Shown here: in pieces, positions 23,684 to 32,747 of the stretch
Numbering within the stretch: position 1 is the first letter of the stretch
Layout of the letters: each line of letters starts with the position of its first letter
Source: Microbacteriaceae bacterium
Lineage (GTDB): Bacteria > Actinomycetota > Actinomycetes > Actinomycetales > Microbacteriaceae
Direction of reading: 5' to 3'
Assembly (NCBI GenBank): GCA_025465035.1
Contig: JAODMH010000182.1
Location: 1-44,539, forward strand
DNA: 44,539 nt
Notes under the pieces: model-generated
Told to the model about the DNA's origin: nothing
Database searches by the model: none
What the model saw: only the letters and a program-made list of their open reading frames with translations
Translations under genes and position numbers: made by a program

Positions 23684-23776
23684 TCTCGCGGCGGAGGAAT
23701 CGCCGCGAGCGGCGGAGATCCGTTGTCGCGGAGGGAGATATACCTCCCTCCGCGATGCAGTTACTCCGCCGCGAGA
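23684..23776. repeat. Nested inverted repeats downstream of leuS
   Basis: Outer 13-bp arms TCTCGCGGCGGAG (23684-23696) and CTCCGCCGCGAGA (23764-23776). Inside: TCGCGGAGGGAG (23726-23737) with a 6-nt loop and its exact complement (23744-23755). The left outer arm can alternatively pair with CGCCGCGAG at 23701-23709. The result is a branched structure at the RNA or DNA level; it may end the leuS transcript. Confidence 0.75.
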
Positions 23777-23932
23777 CCAGGTGCGCGCTCTGCCGCTGGA
23801 CGAGCCGCGCCGGACGTGCTCGCAGGCCGCCGCTGTCCGACTCGGGCGGCTGCCCCAGTCCTCGGATGGGGCGGATTCGCCGCAACTATCCCCAACTTCT
23901 CGGGACTCCGTCGCCTCGGTCGGGCGGATGCC

Positions 23933-23938
23933 TAGTCT
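23933..23938 (+). promoter_or_regulatory. -10 hexamer TAGTCT, leaderless start of comEA
   Basis: TAGTCT, 6 nt (TCCGGC), then ATG 23945. Confidence 0.55.
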
Positions 23939-23944
23939 TCCGGC

Positions 23945-24556
23945 ATGGACCCGCCCGATCAGATCGTTGCACCGCGACGCACCCGGCTGAGGGTCGGTCT
24001 CGGCGCTGCGGTCGTGCTGGTGTTGCTCGGCTTCGGGATCGCCGTGCTGGTCAGCGCACTCGGTTCGCATGGCTCCACGGCGACCGTGTCTCCGCCAACC
24101 TCGACCGCCGCCCCGACGGAAGCACCCGGCGGCACCCTCTTCGTCCACATTCTCGGTGCCGTGGAGCGGCCGGGCCTCTACACGTTGAGCGATGGCGACC
24201 GGGCGGTCGACGCGATTGCCTCGGCGGGGGGCTTCAGCGCTACGGCCGACCAGTCGCAGCTCAACCTCGCGCGACTGATCGTGGACGGCGAACAGATTTA
24301 CGTTCCGAACATCGGCGAGGCACCACCTGTCGCATCAAGCGACGCGGTCGGCACAGGGGTCGGTGGCAAAGTCAACATCAACACAGCGGATGCGGCGACC
24401 CTCGAGACTCTTCCCAGGGTCGGTCCCGCCATGGCCAAGCGCATCGTCGACTGGCGCGCTGCCAACGGCAGGTTCACTGCGGTTGAGGATCTGATGAGTG
24501 TGAGCGGCGTTGGTGAAAAGACCTTCGAGCAGCTCAAAGATCTCGTGACCATATGA
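23945..24556 (+). CDS. comEA: ComEA-family DNA-binding competence protein
   Basis: 203-aa membrane-anchored DNA receptor. One transmembrane segment spans about residues 17-40, then a Ser/Thr/Pro linker, an SLBB domain (about 62-120, LFVHILGAVERPGLYTLSDG) and a helix-hairpin-helix domain (about 140-202, VNINTADAATLETLPRVGPAMAKRIVDWR). ComEA binds incoming double-stranded DNA outside the membrane and hands it to ComEC. The stop overlaps the comEC start in ATGA. A leaderless -10 supports the start. Presence of comEA and comEC does not prove competence, since most actinobacteria of this group keep them without proven uptake. Confidence 0.92.
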   Translation: MDPPDQIVAPRRTRLRVGLGAAVVLVLLGFGIAVLVSALGSHGSTATVSPPTSTAAPTEAPGGTLFVHILGAVERPGLYTLSDGDRAVDAIASAGGFSATADQSQLNLARLIVDGEQIYVPNIGEAPPVASSDAVGTGVGGKVNINTADAATLETLPRVGPAMAKRIVDWRAANGRFTAVEDLMSVSGVGEKTFEQLKDLVTI

Positions 24557-26874
24557 CCGCCGACCTGCGGCTGGCGGTACCCGTCGCCGTCGGCTGGGCG
24601 ACCGTGGCGGCAGTTCTGGCTGTCCCGAATGTTCTGGTCGGCATCGCGATCTCTGCCTGGGCGGGTTCACTCGTGTTGAGCTGCGTCGCGGCGGCACTGC
24701 GCCGGAGACGCGGCATGGTGGCCGGCGTCGCACTGTGTTTGGCGGCGTCCGCCCTTTTCGTGACGATCGCCGCGGCTCGAGCACCGCTGCGACAGCCGGA
24801 GGTGCTCGTCGAGGCGGCATCCGCCGGCCGGTATGTCACCGTCTCCGCAACGACCATTCAGACCGTGCGCCCCGGTGGTCGCCCATTCGCCGTGACCCTC
24901 AGCGAGGTATCGATTGGTGACCGGTTGCTGCCGGTCGCCATCCCGGTGACCGTCTTCGGGGCGCCGACCGACCGCGAGATCGGCATCGGGGCGACTCTGC
25001 GTCTTGGCGGAACGCTCGCCGCCACCGACCCCGGCGACGACGTCGGCTTCCTGTTCTTCGCCGTTGGCGCGCCGAAGGCGACCGCCGATCCGCCCTGGTA
25101 TCTCGCCTGGGCGAACGGTCTGCGCGAGAGATTTCGGGATGCCGCCTCCGCGCTTCCCGGTGACGGCGGCCGTCTCCTTCCTGGGCTCGCCATCGGTGAC
25201 ACGAGCGCGGTGGGAAAGCCGCTGGACTCGGCGATGAAAGCGACATCGCTGAGCCATCTGACCGCGGTGTCCGGTGCGAACTGCGCGGTCGTCATCGCGC
25301 TCATCATGGTGGTGGGCGGAGCGCTCGGTCTGCCGCGCGGGGTGCGGATCGGGGCATCCGTCGCCGTCCTGCTCGGTTTCGTCGTGCTCGTCACACCAGA
25401 ACCGAGCGTTCTTCGGGCGGCGGTGATGGCGACCCTCGTGCTCGGTGCGACCGCGGGTGGCCGTCCGGTCAGAGGGGTCCCGATCCTGGCGCTGGCAGTG
25501 CTCATTCTGCTCACCATCGATCCGTGGCTCTCACGAAGCTACGGTTTCGTGCTGTCGGTCCTGGCGACGGCGGGCCTGCTGGTCCTGGCGGGACCACTCG
25601 CGACAGTGCTCGGCCGCTGGCTGCCGATGGCACTCGCGGCGATGCTCGCGATCCCGATTTCGGCGCAATTGGTCTGCCAGCCCGTACTGATCCTCCTCAA
25701 CCCGACGATTCCGACCTACGGAGTGCTCGCGAATGTGCTCGCAGAACCCGCCGCCCCCCTTGCCACGGTTCTCGGGCTGGTGGCGTGCATCCTGCTCCCG
25801 GCCGCGCCACCGGTCGGAGAGCTGGTCGCGCAACTCGCCTGGCTGCCGGCGTCTTGGATCGCCGCGGTCGCGGGATTCTTCGCGACGCTGCCGGGAAGCG
25901 GCGTCCCATGGCCGAGCGGGGCGGCTGGCGTCCTTTTGGTGGCCGGAGTCACCGCGCTCGGTCTGGTGGCCGTCTTTCGGCGAAAGCGGGCACGGATGAT
26001 CGCCTCAGCAGCGCTCGCAGTCGTGCTCATGGGATACCTCGGAATCGCGGGCGGTGAGAGGCTGCGTGGTCAGCTCTCCCGCCCCGCCGACTGGCAGATC
26101 GCTGCCTGCGACATCGGACAGGGCGATGCGGTCCTGGTGAGGAGCCTCGGACAGATCGCACTCATCGACACTGGCCCCGATCCTGGGCTGCTGGCCGGAT
26201 GCCTCGGAACGCTCGGTATCGACCGCATCGACCTTCTCATCCTGACCCACTATGACCTCGACCACGTCGGTGGAACCTCAGCGGTTCTCGGCCGCGTCGA
26301 TCGTGCCATGATCGGGCCGGCCGCCGACCGGAACGATGAGCGCCTGGCCAAACAACTCGTCGACTCCGGCGCGGCGGTCGCTCAGGCGAGCAAGGGACTG
26401 ACCGGCCTGTTGGGCGAACTGCGCTGGGAGGTGCTCTGGCCGCGAGCAAGACTGGGCTCGGTCTCGCCGGGCAACGACGCGAGCCTGACGGTGCGGGTCG
26501 ATGGCGTCGGCCAGTGCGTGCCTGGATGCCTGAGCGCGATCTTCCTCGGCGACCTCGGCAACCGGCCGCAGGCTCTCATGATGGCGGCCAACCGCATCGG
26601 GCACGTGGACGTCGTGAAGGTTGCGCACCACGGTTCGGCCGATCAGAACGACCGACTGTATGCCACATTGACCGCATCCGTTGGCCTCATCGGTGTGGGA
26701 ATCGACAACACCTATGGGCATCCCACCGACAAACTCCTGAGCATGCTCGCTGGGGTCGGCACGGTCGCCGCCCGTACGGATCTGCAGGGCATGATCCTGG
26801 TCTCACCACGGGCGCATGGCGAGGTCGGCGTTTGGAGCGAGCGAGCGGTCATCCGCAACGGTGGTGGCGAATAA
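24553..26874 (+). CDS. comEC: ComEC/Rec2 DNA-uptake channel
   Basis: 773-aa polytopic membrane protein that passes single-stranded DNA into the cell during transformation. The N-terminal DUF4131-like part (about 1-200) leads into the competence domain with the hallmark LTAVSGANCAVVIAL near residue 236 and many hydrophobic segments to about residue 490. The C-terminal metallo-beta-lactamase domain carries DIGQGDAVLV, IDTG, the metal motif THYDLDHVGG and VAHHGSADQNDRLY, followed by NTYGHPTD. All metal ligands appear present. The gene is coupled to comEA by ATGA and followed after 40 bp by holA, a conserved order. Confidence 0.93.
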   Translation: MTADLRLAVPVAVGWATVAAVLAVPNVLVGIAISAWAGSLVLSCVAAALRRRRGMVAGVALCLAASALFVTIAAARAPLRQPEVLVEAASAGRYVTVSATTIQTVRPGGRPFAVTLSEVSIGDRLLPVAIPVTVFGAPTDREIGIGATLRLGGTLAATDPGDDVGFLFFAVGAPKATADPPWYLAWANGLRERFRDAASALPGDGGRLLPGLAIGDTSAVGKPLDSAMKATSLSHLTAVSGANCAVVIALIMVVGGALGLPRGVRIGASVAVLLGFVVLVTPEPSVLRAAVMATLVLGATAGGRPVRGVPILALAVLILLTIDPWLSRSYGFVLSVLATAGLLVLAGPLATVLGRWLPMALAAMLAIPISAQLVCQPVLILLNPTIPTYGVLANVLAEPAAPLATVLGLVACILLPAAPPVGELVAQLAWLPASWIAAVAGFFATLPGSGVPWPSGAAGVLLVAGVTALGLVAVFRRKRARMIASAALAVVLMGYLGIAGGERLRGQLSRPADWQIAACDIGQGDAVLVRSLGQIALIDTGPDPGLLAGCLGTLGIDRIDLLILTHYDLDHVGGTSAVLGRVDRAMIGPAADRNDERLAKQLVDSGAAVAQASKGLTGLLGELRWEVLWPRARLGSVSPGNDASLTVRVDGVGQCVPGCLSAIFLGDLGNRPQALMMAANRIGHVDVVKVAHHGSADQNDRLYATLTASVGLIGVGIDNTYGHPTDKLLSMLAGVGTVAARTDLQGMILVSPRAHGEVGVWSERAVIRNGGGE

Positions 26875-26914
26875 GCTGGTCGGGGTTCGAACTCAGCGAC
26901 ACCGAAGGAGTCCC

Positions 26915-27931
26915 GTGGCAGGCAAGGCTGCGCCAAAAGCTGCGGTGGCGATCCCGCAGCTCGCATGGTCGAAGGTGCGCCCGGCGCGAGTAGTGCTTGT
27001 CTCCGGCACTGAAGACTTCCTCGCCGAACGAGCGATCCGTATGCTGCGCGACATCCTGAAAACCGAAGATCCAAGCCTCGAGATCAGTGACCTGGAGGCC
27101 GACGCCTACGGACCGGGGGAGCTCATCACCCTCGCGAGCCCGTCGCTCTTCGGCGAGCCGCGGATGATCCGGGTGACGGGTGTGGAGAAGTGCACTGATG
27201 CGTTCATCACCGAGACGCTCGCCTACCTCGAGGCGCCGGCCGACGACAGCTATCTCGTCCTGAGGCACGCCGGGGGAGTCCGCGGCAAGAAGCTGCTCGA
27301 CGCCATCCGTGGGGGCCTCGGCAGTGGCATCGAGATCGTCTGTGCTGAACTGAAGAAGGAGACAGAGAAGCTCGACTTCGCCGCGGCGGAGTTCTCGATC
27401 GAGGGCCGCAGGATCACGAGCGGCGCTCTCCGTGCCCTCACCTCGGCTTTCTCGGACGATCTCGCCGAGCTCGCGGCGGCCTGTCAGCAACTGCTCGCCG
27501 ATGCGAGCGAGGAGATCACGGAGGCGACGGTAGAGAAGTACTACTCGGGCCGGGTGGAGACGAACGCCTTCCGGGTCGCCGACATCGCGATCGCCGGTCG
27601 GCACGGCGAGTCCCTCATTCTGCTGAGACATGCGCTGGCTTCTGGCGCCGACCCCGTTCCCATCGTCGCCGCCTTCGCGAGCAAATTGCGCACTATGGCG
27701 AAGATCTCGGGAACTCGCGCCGCATCCGGCCAGCTCGCCCAGCAGTTCGGCCTGGCGCCGTGGCAGGTCGATCGCGCGCGCCGCGACCTGCAGGGCTGGA
27801 ACGACGCCGGTCTCGGACGCTGCATCGAGCTGCTGGCCGAAACGGATGCGGCGATCAAGGGCGCGGGTCGCGATCCTGTCTTCGCGCTCGAGCGCATGAT
27901 CGGTGTGGTCAGCGCCCGCGGCGAGGCCTGA
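26915..27931 (+). CDS. holA: DNA polymerase III delta subunit
   Basis: 338-aa clamp-loader subunit that opens the beta sliding clamp. The N-terminal RecD-like/AAA+ fold begins PARVVLVSGTEDFLAERAIRML near residue 20; domain III follows (RVADIAIAGRHGESLILLRHALASGADPVPIVAAFASKLRTM) with the C-terminal helices used in the clamp-loader collar. The frame stays open upstream to 26816 inside comEC; GTG 26915 is chosen because AAGGAG ends 4 nt before it. It lies in the conserved comEA-comEC-holA-rpsT string. Confidence 0.92.
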   Translation: MAGKAAPKAAVAIPQLAWSKVRPARVVLVSGTEDFLAERAIRMLRDILKTEDPSLEISDLEADAYGPGELITLASPSLFGEPRMIRVTGVEKCTDAFITETLAYLEAPADDSYLVLRHAGGVRGKKLLDAIRGGLGSGIEIVCAELKKETEKLDFAAAEFSIEGRRITSGALRALTSAFSDDLAELAAACQQLLADASEEITEATVEKYYSGRVETNAFRVADIAIAGRHGESLILLRHALASGADPVPIVAAFASKLRTMAKISGTRAASGQLAQQFGLAPWQVDRARRDLQGWNDAGLGRCIELLAETDAAIKGAGRDPVFALERMIGVVSARGEA

Positions 27932-27957
27932 GTCACAGACGCGGAATGAGGAGACGG

Positions 27958-28311
27958 ATGGGCAATTCACGCTGGCGTCAGGACGGTGAAGAACCGGACT
28001 ACCGATTTTCCCTCGCCAATGAGCGAACCTTCCTGGCGTGGATCCGAACCGCTCTGGCGGTGCTGGCCGGTGGCGTGCTGCTGGAGCAGTTCTCCAGCAC
28101 GCTCGGGCCGCACATCGTGCTGGTGATCCTCGCGGTCATGCTCGCCCTCCTCGGTGCCGGTCTCAGCGTGCTTGCCTACCTGCGTTGGCGCGCGAACGAG
28201 ATCGCCATGCGACATCGCCGGCCACTGCCAGGGACCGTCGCCCTGCCGATCGTGGCCGCGGCCGTCCTCGCTGTCGCCGCGACCATCGCGGTGCTGCTCA
28301 TCGTCCAGTAG
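27958..28311 (+). CDS. DUF202-family membrane protein (YidH-like)
   Basis: 117-aa membrane protein with the DUF202 signature ANERTFLAWIRTALAVLAGGVLLEQ near residues 20-45 and three hydrophobic segments (about 30-48, 52-72, 95-116). Its function is not established in any organism I know of. The start is ATG 27958 with GAGGAG 4 nt upstream; an in-frame ATG at 27946 overlaps that Shine-Dalgarno. It is followed after 7 bp by a second DUF202 gene, the YidH-YidG pair arrangement. Confidence 0.85.
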   Translation: MGNSRWRQDGEEPDYRFSLANERTFLAWIRTALAVLAGGVLLEQFSSTLGPHIVLVILAVMLALLGAGLSVLAYLRWRANEIAMRHRRPLPGTVALPIVAAAVLAVAATIAVLLIVQ

Positions 28312-28318
28312 CCCCTCG

Positions 28319-28657
28319 ATGACCATGAGCGAGGAAACGGGTTCGACGGCACCCGTGCCGGGGCTGCAAGCCGAACGCACGGCTCTCGCCTGGAATCGCA
28401 CCGGTCTCGCCGTTCTCGTCAACGGGCTGCTCGCCCTGCGTAGCGGCTGGATCAGTGGACAACCAACCTTCGTCGTCGCCGGCGCGGTGTTGCTCGCTGC
28501 TGCCGCCGCTGCGGTGCTCTACGGCGCATGGCGCCGGCGTCACCTCCTTGGTGTCGGCGGTCCAACGGCCCCGGGAACGGCATCCATGATCATTGCGACG
28601 CTGGTGACCCTTCTCGCCTGCCTCACCGGCCTCGCGAGCGTCGCCTTCGTTCGTTGA
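28319..28657 (+). CDS. DUF202-family membrane protein (YidG-like)
   Basis: 112-aa partner of the preceding gene. The DUF202 block is GLQAERTALAWNRTGLAVLVNGLLALRSGW near residues 15-45; three hydrophobic segments follow the same plan. The start ATG 28319 lies 7 bp after the upstream stop, within the open frame that extends back into it. A second ATG two codons later is equally possible. Role unknown; the two DUF202 proteins probably form a complex. Confidence 0.82.
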   Translation: MTMSEETGSTAPVPGLQAERTALAWNRTGLAVLVNGLLALRSGWISGQPTFVVAGAVLLAAAAAAVLYGAWRRRHLLGVGGPTAPGTASMIIATLVTLLACLTGLASVAFVR

Positions 28658-28698
28658 GCCGATAACGTCGAGCGGTTAACGAGAAGCCGTTAACGAGA

Positions 28699-28727
28699 GG
28701 AACCCCGCCTCGATGAGACGGGGTTCC
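28699..28727 (-). terminator. Terminator hairpin downstream of rpsT
   Basis: GGAACCCCG (28699-28707) pairs with CGGGGTTCC (28719-28727); CTC/GAG continue the stem inside after one mismatch. It lies 11 bp after the rpsT stop and between two convergent genes, so it can serve both. Two copies of GTTAACGAGA stand just to its left. Confidence 0.7.
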
Positions 28728-28737
28728 GCAAACTGTC

Positions 28738-28998
28738 TTAGAGAGCAGCAACCTGCTTGGCAATCGCCGACTTCTTGTTGGCGGCCTGGTTCTTGTGGAT
28801 GACGCCCTTGCTCGCGGCCTTGTCGAGCTTCTTCGCCGCAAACTTGAGGGCGACGGCAGCCTTGGCGGCGTCCCCTGTGGCGATGGCCTCGCGGGTCGCA
28901 CGCACGGCGGTCTTGACCTCGCTCTTGACAGCCTTGTTGCGCTCCTGCGACTTCTTGTTGGTGCCGATGCGCTTGATCTGCGACTTGATGTTTGCCAC
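28738..28998 (-). CDS. rpsT: 30S ribosomal protein S20
   Basis: 86-aa basic helical protein that binds 16S rRNA early in 30S assembly. The typical pattern [30 protein letters not shown] opens the protein and [20 protein letters not shown] closes it. The start is GTG 28998. Only this gene in the conserved holA-rpsT neighbourhood is on the minus strand, which is its usual orientation there. The 186-bp region upstream contains a 14-bp perfect palindrome GCCTCGATCGAGGC (29074-29087), a possible operator for rpsT or the divergent aminotransferase gene. Confidence 0.95.
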   Translation of the reverse strand: MANIKSQIKRIGTNKKSQERNKAVKSEVKTAVRATREAIATGDAAKAAVALKFAAKKLDKAASKGVIHKNQAANKKSAIAKQVAAL

Positions 28999-29172
28999 GT
29001 TGTTGCTTTCTTGTTAGTTACGAATAGTTGCGGAGCACGAGGATTTTCGACTCTCGGCCGCGAATCGCGCCGAGCCTCGATCGAGGCGGCACGCAAGCCA
29101 ACAGGCAACATTACCAGTTGGCAAGCGGATCGGGCAATCCAATCACGCCGAGCGGGGCAGGTCCCGGCCAGA

Positions 29173-29178
29173 TAGCCT
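29173..29178 (+). promoter_or_regulatory. -10 hexamer TAGCCT, leaderless start of the aminotransferase
   Basis: TAGCCT, 6 nt (GAAATC), then ATG 29185. Confidence 0.6.
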
Positions 29179-29184
29179 GAAATC

Positions 29185-30327
29185 ATGCCATCGCTCGCGC
29201 ATCACATCCCATCCGTGCCGGCCTCGGGCATCCGAAGAATCTACGAATTGGCGGTCGAGCTCGACGACGTGATCTCTCTCGGCGTCGGCGAACCGGACCG
29301 ACAGGTCGCGCCGCACATCTTGGCCGCGGGCGAACAGGCGTGGCGCGACGACCTCACGAACTACTCGCCCAACGGCGGCATGGCGCCACTTCGAGCGGCG
29401 ATCGTCGAGAAGCTCGCGGTTCAGAACCGCATACAGGTGGATGTCGAACAGGTCTGGGTGACGATGGGCGCCACTCAGGGACTCCACCAGGCCATGCGGC
29501 TGTTGCTTGCGGCCCGCGATGAGATTCTCGTTCCCGACCCGGGATACACGACCTTCACCATGAACGCGCGGATGCTCGAGGCCGAGCCCGTGCCGTACAC
29601 GCTGCGTCCCGAGCACGGCTTCGCCCCTGACCTGGAGGAACTCGAGCGATTGGTCACCGACCGCACGCGGGCGATCATCATCAACTCGCCGTCGAATCCG
29701 CTCGGAACTGTGTTGGATGAGCCTCAGCTGCGGACCCTCCTGGACTTCGCGAAGCGCCACGACCTCTGGATTATCAGCGATGAGGTCTACGAATACTTCA
29801 CCTATGGTCAGCCGCACCTCAGCATTGCGAGCCTCGATGACGACGACCGCGTGTTCAGCGTCTTCTCGCTCTCGAAGACCTATGCGATGACGGGCGTCAG
29901 GGTGGGTTATCTCGTGACCCCTCCCGGCCTCACCGCGATCATGCGCACTGTGCAGGAAGCATCCATCAGCTGCGTGAGCATGCCGAGCCAATACGCTGCT
30001 ATCGCGGCCATCACCGGCGATCACCAGCATGTGGCGGATTCGCGAGAGCACTACCGCGACAATCTCGAGGCGGCCTGCGCGCTGCTCGACGAGCGCGGTA
30101 TCCGCTATCTGCGCCCCGGCGGCGCGTTCTATCTCTGGGTGGATGTGCAGCACGCGTCTGGCGGCGATGTCGCGGGCTGGGCGGAGCGCTTCCTCCTGCA
30201 CCAGAGGGTCGCGGTCGCGCCGGGCAGCGCGTTTGGGCGCTCTGGCGAGGGCTGGATCAGGATCTGCCTCGCGGCACGCCGGGAGGACCTCCTGGAGGGC
30301 CTGCAGCGGTTGCCCGCTCCGGTCTAG
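29185..30327 (+). CDS. Class I/II pyridoxal-phosphate aminotransferase
   Basis: 380-aa fold-type-I aminotransferase of the AspC/PatA-like group. Marker blocks are ISLGVGEPD near residue 30, LTNYSPNGG near 58, VPDPGYTTF near 118, NSPSNPLGTVL near 172, DEVYEYFTYG near 195, and the PLP lysine K231 in SLSKTYAMTGVRVGYL. The C-terminal FYLWVDV and APGSAFGRSGEGWIRI complete the fold. Substrate is not determined: members use aspartate, aromatic amino acids or N-acetyl-diaminopimelate. It is monocistronic and leaderless by its -10 placement. Confidence 0.88.
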   Translation: MPSLAHHIPSVPASGIRRIYELAVELDDVISLGVGEPDRQVAPHILAAGEQAWRDDLTNYSPNGGMAPLRAAIVEKLAVQNRIQVDVEQVWVTMGATQGLHQAMRLLLAARDEILVPDPGYTTFTMNARMLEAEPVPYTLRPEHGFAPDLEELERLVTDRTRAIIINSPSNPLGTVLDEPQLRTLLDFAKRHDLWIISDEVYEYFTYGQPHLSIASLDDDDRVFSVFSLSKTYAMTGVRVGYLVTPPGLTAIMRTVQEASISCVSMPSQYAAIAAITGDHQHVADSREHYRDNLEAACALLDERGIRYLRPGGAFYLWVDVQHASGGDVAGWAERFLLHQRVAVAPGSAFGRSGEGWIRICLAARREDLLEGLQRLPAPV

Positions 30328-30399
30328 ACGGGTCCGGCCTACGGTGCGCCCCTAGGTGATCCGGGGGTTAGCCGGATGGTGACGTCGCGCGCGTATTTC

Positions 30400-30405
30400 T
30401 AGCCT
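30400..30405 (+). promoter_or_regulatory. -10 hexamer TAGCCT upstream of the DUF4190 gene
   Basis: TAGCCT 29 nt before the ATG at 30435, with AAGGAG in between; here the spacing gives a normal leader of about 23 nt. No convincing -35. Confidence 0.4.
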
Positions 30406-30434
30406 GGGACCATCAACCGATTCCAAGGAGAAAA

Positions 30435-30758
30435 ATGTCAACCGCACAGCCCGTCGTCGAACACCCTTCGGCCAGCACCCAGCCGCCAGTGGTCGGTGTA
30501 GCAGGACCCAAAGTGTTCGGCATCCTCAGCCTGGTCCTCGGCGCCGCCTCCATCGTCGCCGGCTACACCTTCGTCGTCCCAGTCGCCGCGGTGGTCCTCG
30601 GCATCCTCGGCCTCAAGCGCGAACCCGCCAGCCGCACCTTCAGCATCTGGGGGATCGTTCTCGGTGGGGTGACGCTCGCGTTGCCCGTGCTGGCCGTCGT
30701 CTTCGGCGTCGCACTTCTCGCGCCGCTCGGCATCTTCGCACTCCTCCAGGGCTTCTAA
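30435..30758 (+). CDS. DUF4190-type small membrane protein
   Basis: 107-aa protein with a polar Pro/Ser/Thr-rich N-terminus (residues 1-28) and two long hydrophobic parts (about 29-58 and 72-107). The pattern KVFGILSLVLGAASIVAG ... VVLGILGLKRE ... FSIWGIVLGGVTLAL fits the DUF4190 family, of unknown function. AAGGAG lies 6 nt before the ATG, so this is a leadered gene. A perfect 36-bp palindrome follows as terminator. Confidence 0.8.
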   Translation: MSTAQPVVEHPSASTQPPVVGVAGPKVFGILSLVLGAASIVAGYTFVVPVAAVVLGILGLKREPASRTFSIWGIVLGGVTLALPVLAVVFGVALLAPLGIFALLQGF

Positions 30759-30765
30759 GCGCGAG

Positions 30766-30801
30766 GACGGAGGGGCACGGCGATCGCCGTGCCCCTCCGT
30801 C
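30766..30801. terminator. 36-bp perfect palindrome after the DUF4190 gene
   Basis: Arms of 18 bp, GACGGAGGGGCACGGCGA (30766-30783) and its exact complement (30784-30801), with no unpaired centre. As RNA the tip opens to a small loop. It ends 7 bp after the DUF4190 stop and before lepA. The lepA frame is open through it, which argues that lepA starts further downstream. Confidence 0.8.
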
Positions 30802-30884
30802 GTCGATGGGGCACCATGTCGGAACCGTTGCGCTCCGGCATGGGACAATTGTCCGATCCCCCATACGACATCCCTGAGGAACGC

Positions 30885-32732
30885 GTGAGCCCCACAGCAT
30901 TGAAGACCCTCGAGCCGGCATCGACCGACCCGGCCTTCATCCGCAACTTCTGCATCATCGCGCACATCGACCATGGCAAGTCGACTCTCGCCGACCGGAT
31001 GCTGCAGATCACCGGTGTGGTCAGCGACCGCGACATGCGGGCCCAGTACCTCGACCGCATGGACATCGAGCGCGAGCGCGGCATCACCATCAAGAGCCAG
31101 GCCGTGCGGATGCCGTGGGCCCTCGATGGGGCCAGCTACGCCCTGAACATGATCGACACCCCCGGCCATGTGGACTTCACCTACGAGGTCTCCCGCAGCC
31201 TCGCCGCCTGCGAGGGCGCGATCCTCCTGGTGGATGCCGCGCAGGGGATCGAAGCCCAGACACTGGCGAACCTCTACCTGGCACTCGACAACGACCTCAC
31301 GATCATCCCGGTCCTCAACAAGATCGACCTGCCGGCGGCCGACCCGGAGAAATACGCGAAGGAACTCGCCGGCCTCATCGGCGGCAGGCCGGAGGATGTG
31401 ATGCGCGTCTCCGGCAAGACCGGCGCCGGCGTCGAGGAGCTGCTCGATCGGGTCACCCAGCTGATCCCTGCGCCCGTCGGCGACCCGAAGGCCCCGGCCC
31501 GCGCGATGATCTTCGACTCCGTCTACGACGCCTACCGCGGGGTCATCACCTATGTGCGCATGATCGACGGCTCCATGGCCCCGCGCGAGAAGGTCATGAT
31601 GATGAGCACGAAGAGCACCCACGAGCTGCTCGAGATCGGCGTGAGCGCCCCAGAGCCGACCCCGACCAAGGGTCTCGGCGTCGGCGAGGTCGGCTACCTC
31701 ATCACCGGAGTCAAGGATGTGCGCCTCAGCAAGGTGGGTGACACGGTGACGAGCTTCGCAAAGCCGGCGACCGTAGCGCTCAGGGGCTACTCGGAACCGA
31801 AGCCCATGGTGTTCTCCGGTCTCTATCCCATCGACGGCTCGGACTATCCGGTGCTGCGCGAGGCCCTCGACAAGCTCAAGCTCAGCGATGCCGCCCTGGT
31901 CTACGAGCCGGAGACCTCGGTCGCGCTCGGCTTCGGCTTCCGCTGCGGATTCCTCGGGCTTCTGCATCTCGAAATCGTGACCGAACGGCTGGAGCGCGAA
32001 TTCGGTCTCGACCTCATTGCGACAGCGCCATCCGTGATCTACGAAGTCACGACGGAGGACAAGAAGCGCACGACCGTGACCAACCCGAGCGAGTTCCCCG
32101 GCGGCAAGATCGCGAGCGTGTCTGAGCCGATCGTCAAGGCATCGATTCTCACGCCCAAGGACTATGTCGGTACCGTGATGGAACTCTGTCAGGGGCGGCG
32201 CGGAACTATGCAGGGCATGGAATACGTCGGCGAGGATCGGGTCGAATTGCACTACACGATGCCGCTCGGCGAGATCGTCTTCGACTTCTTCGACCATCTC
32301 AAGAGTCGCACCCAGGGGTATGCCTCGCTCGACTACGAGCCCGTCGGCGAGCAGGAAGCCGACCTCGTGAAAGTCGACATCCTGCTGCAGGGTGAGGCGG
32401 TCGACGCCTTCAGCGCGATCGTGCACCGAGACAAGGCCTACGCCTACGGTGTGTTGATGACCGAGCGACTCAAGAAGCTCATCCCGCGCCAGCAGTTCGA
32501 GGTGCCGATCCAGGCAGCCATCGGCGCGCGGATCATCGCCCGCGAGTCGATCAGCGCGATGCGCAAGGACGTCCTGGCCAAGTGCTACGGCGGTGACATC
32601 ACCCGCAAGCGCAAGCTCCTCGAGAAGCAGAAAGAGGGCAAGAAGCGGATGAAGATGGTGGGCAGGGTCGAGGTTCCGCAGGAGGCGTTCATCGCGGCGC
32701 TGTCGGGCGACACCGAGGCCAAGAAGAAGTAG
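30885..32732 (+). CDS. lepA: Elongation factor 4 (LepA)
   Basis: 615-aa ribosome-associated GTPase that back-translocates or remodels stalled ribosomes. G1 AHIDHGKST is near residue 24, the switch region [12 protein letters not shown] near 65, G3 DTPGHVD near 90, G4 NKID near 145; then the elongation-factor domains and the LepA-specific C-terminal domain ([37 protein letters not shown]). The start is GTG 30885 ([22 protein letters not shown]) because GAGGA ends 4 nt upstream; starts at 30789, 30816 and 30840 fall in or near the terminator palindrome. A 12-bp palindrome GGACAATTGTCC lies at 30843-30854. A repeat element follows the stop. Confidence 0.95.
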   Translation: MSPTALKTLEPASTDPAFIRNFCIIAHIDHGKSTLADRMLQITGVVSDRDMRAQYLDRMDIERERGITIKSQAVRMPWALDGASYALNMIDTPGHVDFTYEVSRSLAACEGAILLVDAAQGIEAQTLANLYLALDNDLTIIPVLNKIDLPAADPEKYAKELAGLIGGRPEDVMRVSGKTGAGVEELLDRVTQLIPAPVGDPKAPARAMIFDSVYDAYRGVITYVRMIDGSMAPREKVMMMSTKSTHELLEIGVSAPEPTPTKGLGVGEVGYLITGVKDVRLSKVGDTVTSFAKPATVALRGYSEPKPMVFSGLYPIDGSDYPVLREALDKLKLSDAALVYEPETSVALGFGFRCGFLGLLHLEIVTERLEREFGLDLIATAPSVIYEVTTEDKKRTTVTNPSEFPGGKIASVSEPIVKASILTPKDYVGTVMELCQGRRGTMQGMEYVGEDRVELHYTMPLGEIVFDFFDHLKSRTQGYASLDYEPVGEQEADLVKVDILLQGEAVDAFSAIVHRDKAYAYGVLMTERLKKLIPRQQFEVPIQAAIGARIIARESISAMRKDVLAKCYGGDITRKRKLLEKQKEGKKRMKMVGRVEVPQEAFIAALSGDTEAKKK

Positions 32733-32747
32733 CTCAGGGCTCGGTAG

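Larger units (their letters stand above)
23566..23944. other. Repeat-rich gap between leuS and comEA, no gene seen
   Basis: About 380 bp holding the 13-bp tandem array, the nested inverted repeats and, at its right end, the comEA promoter hexamer. Open frames crossing it are composed of low-complexity repeat translation and are not supported. Confidence 0.65.

Noticed and set aside
23787-23805. tRNA D-arm-like sequence on the minus strand (GCTC...GAGC with GCGGCA in the loop)
   Set aside because: No anticodon stem, T-arm or acceptor pairing can be formed around it. Judged a chance resemblance inside the repeat-rich gap.
26884-26896. GGTTCGAAC, a T-loop-like string before holA
   Set aside because: The flanking bases do not pair as a T-stem, and no acceptor or anticodon arm is present.
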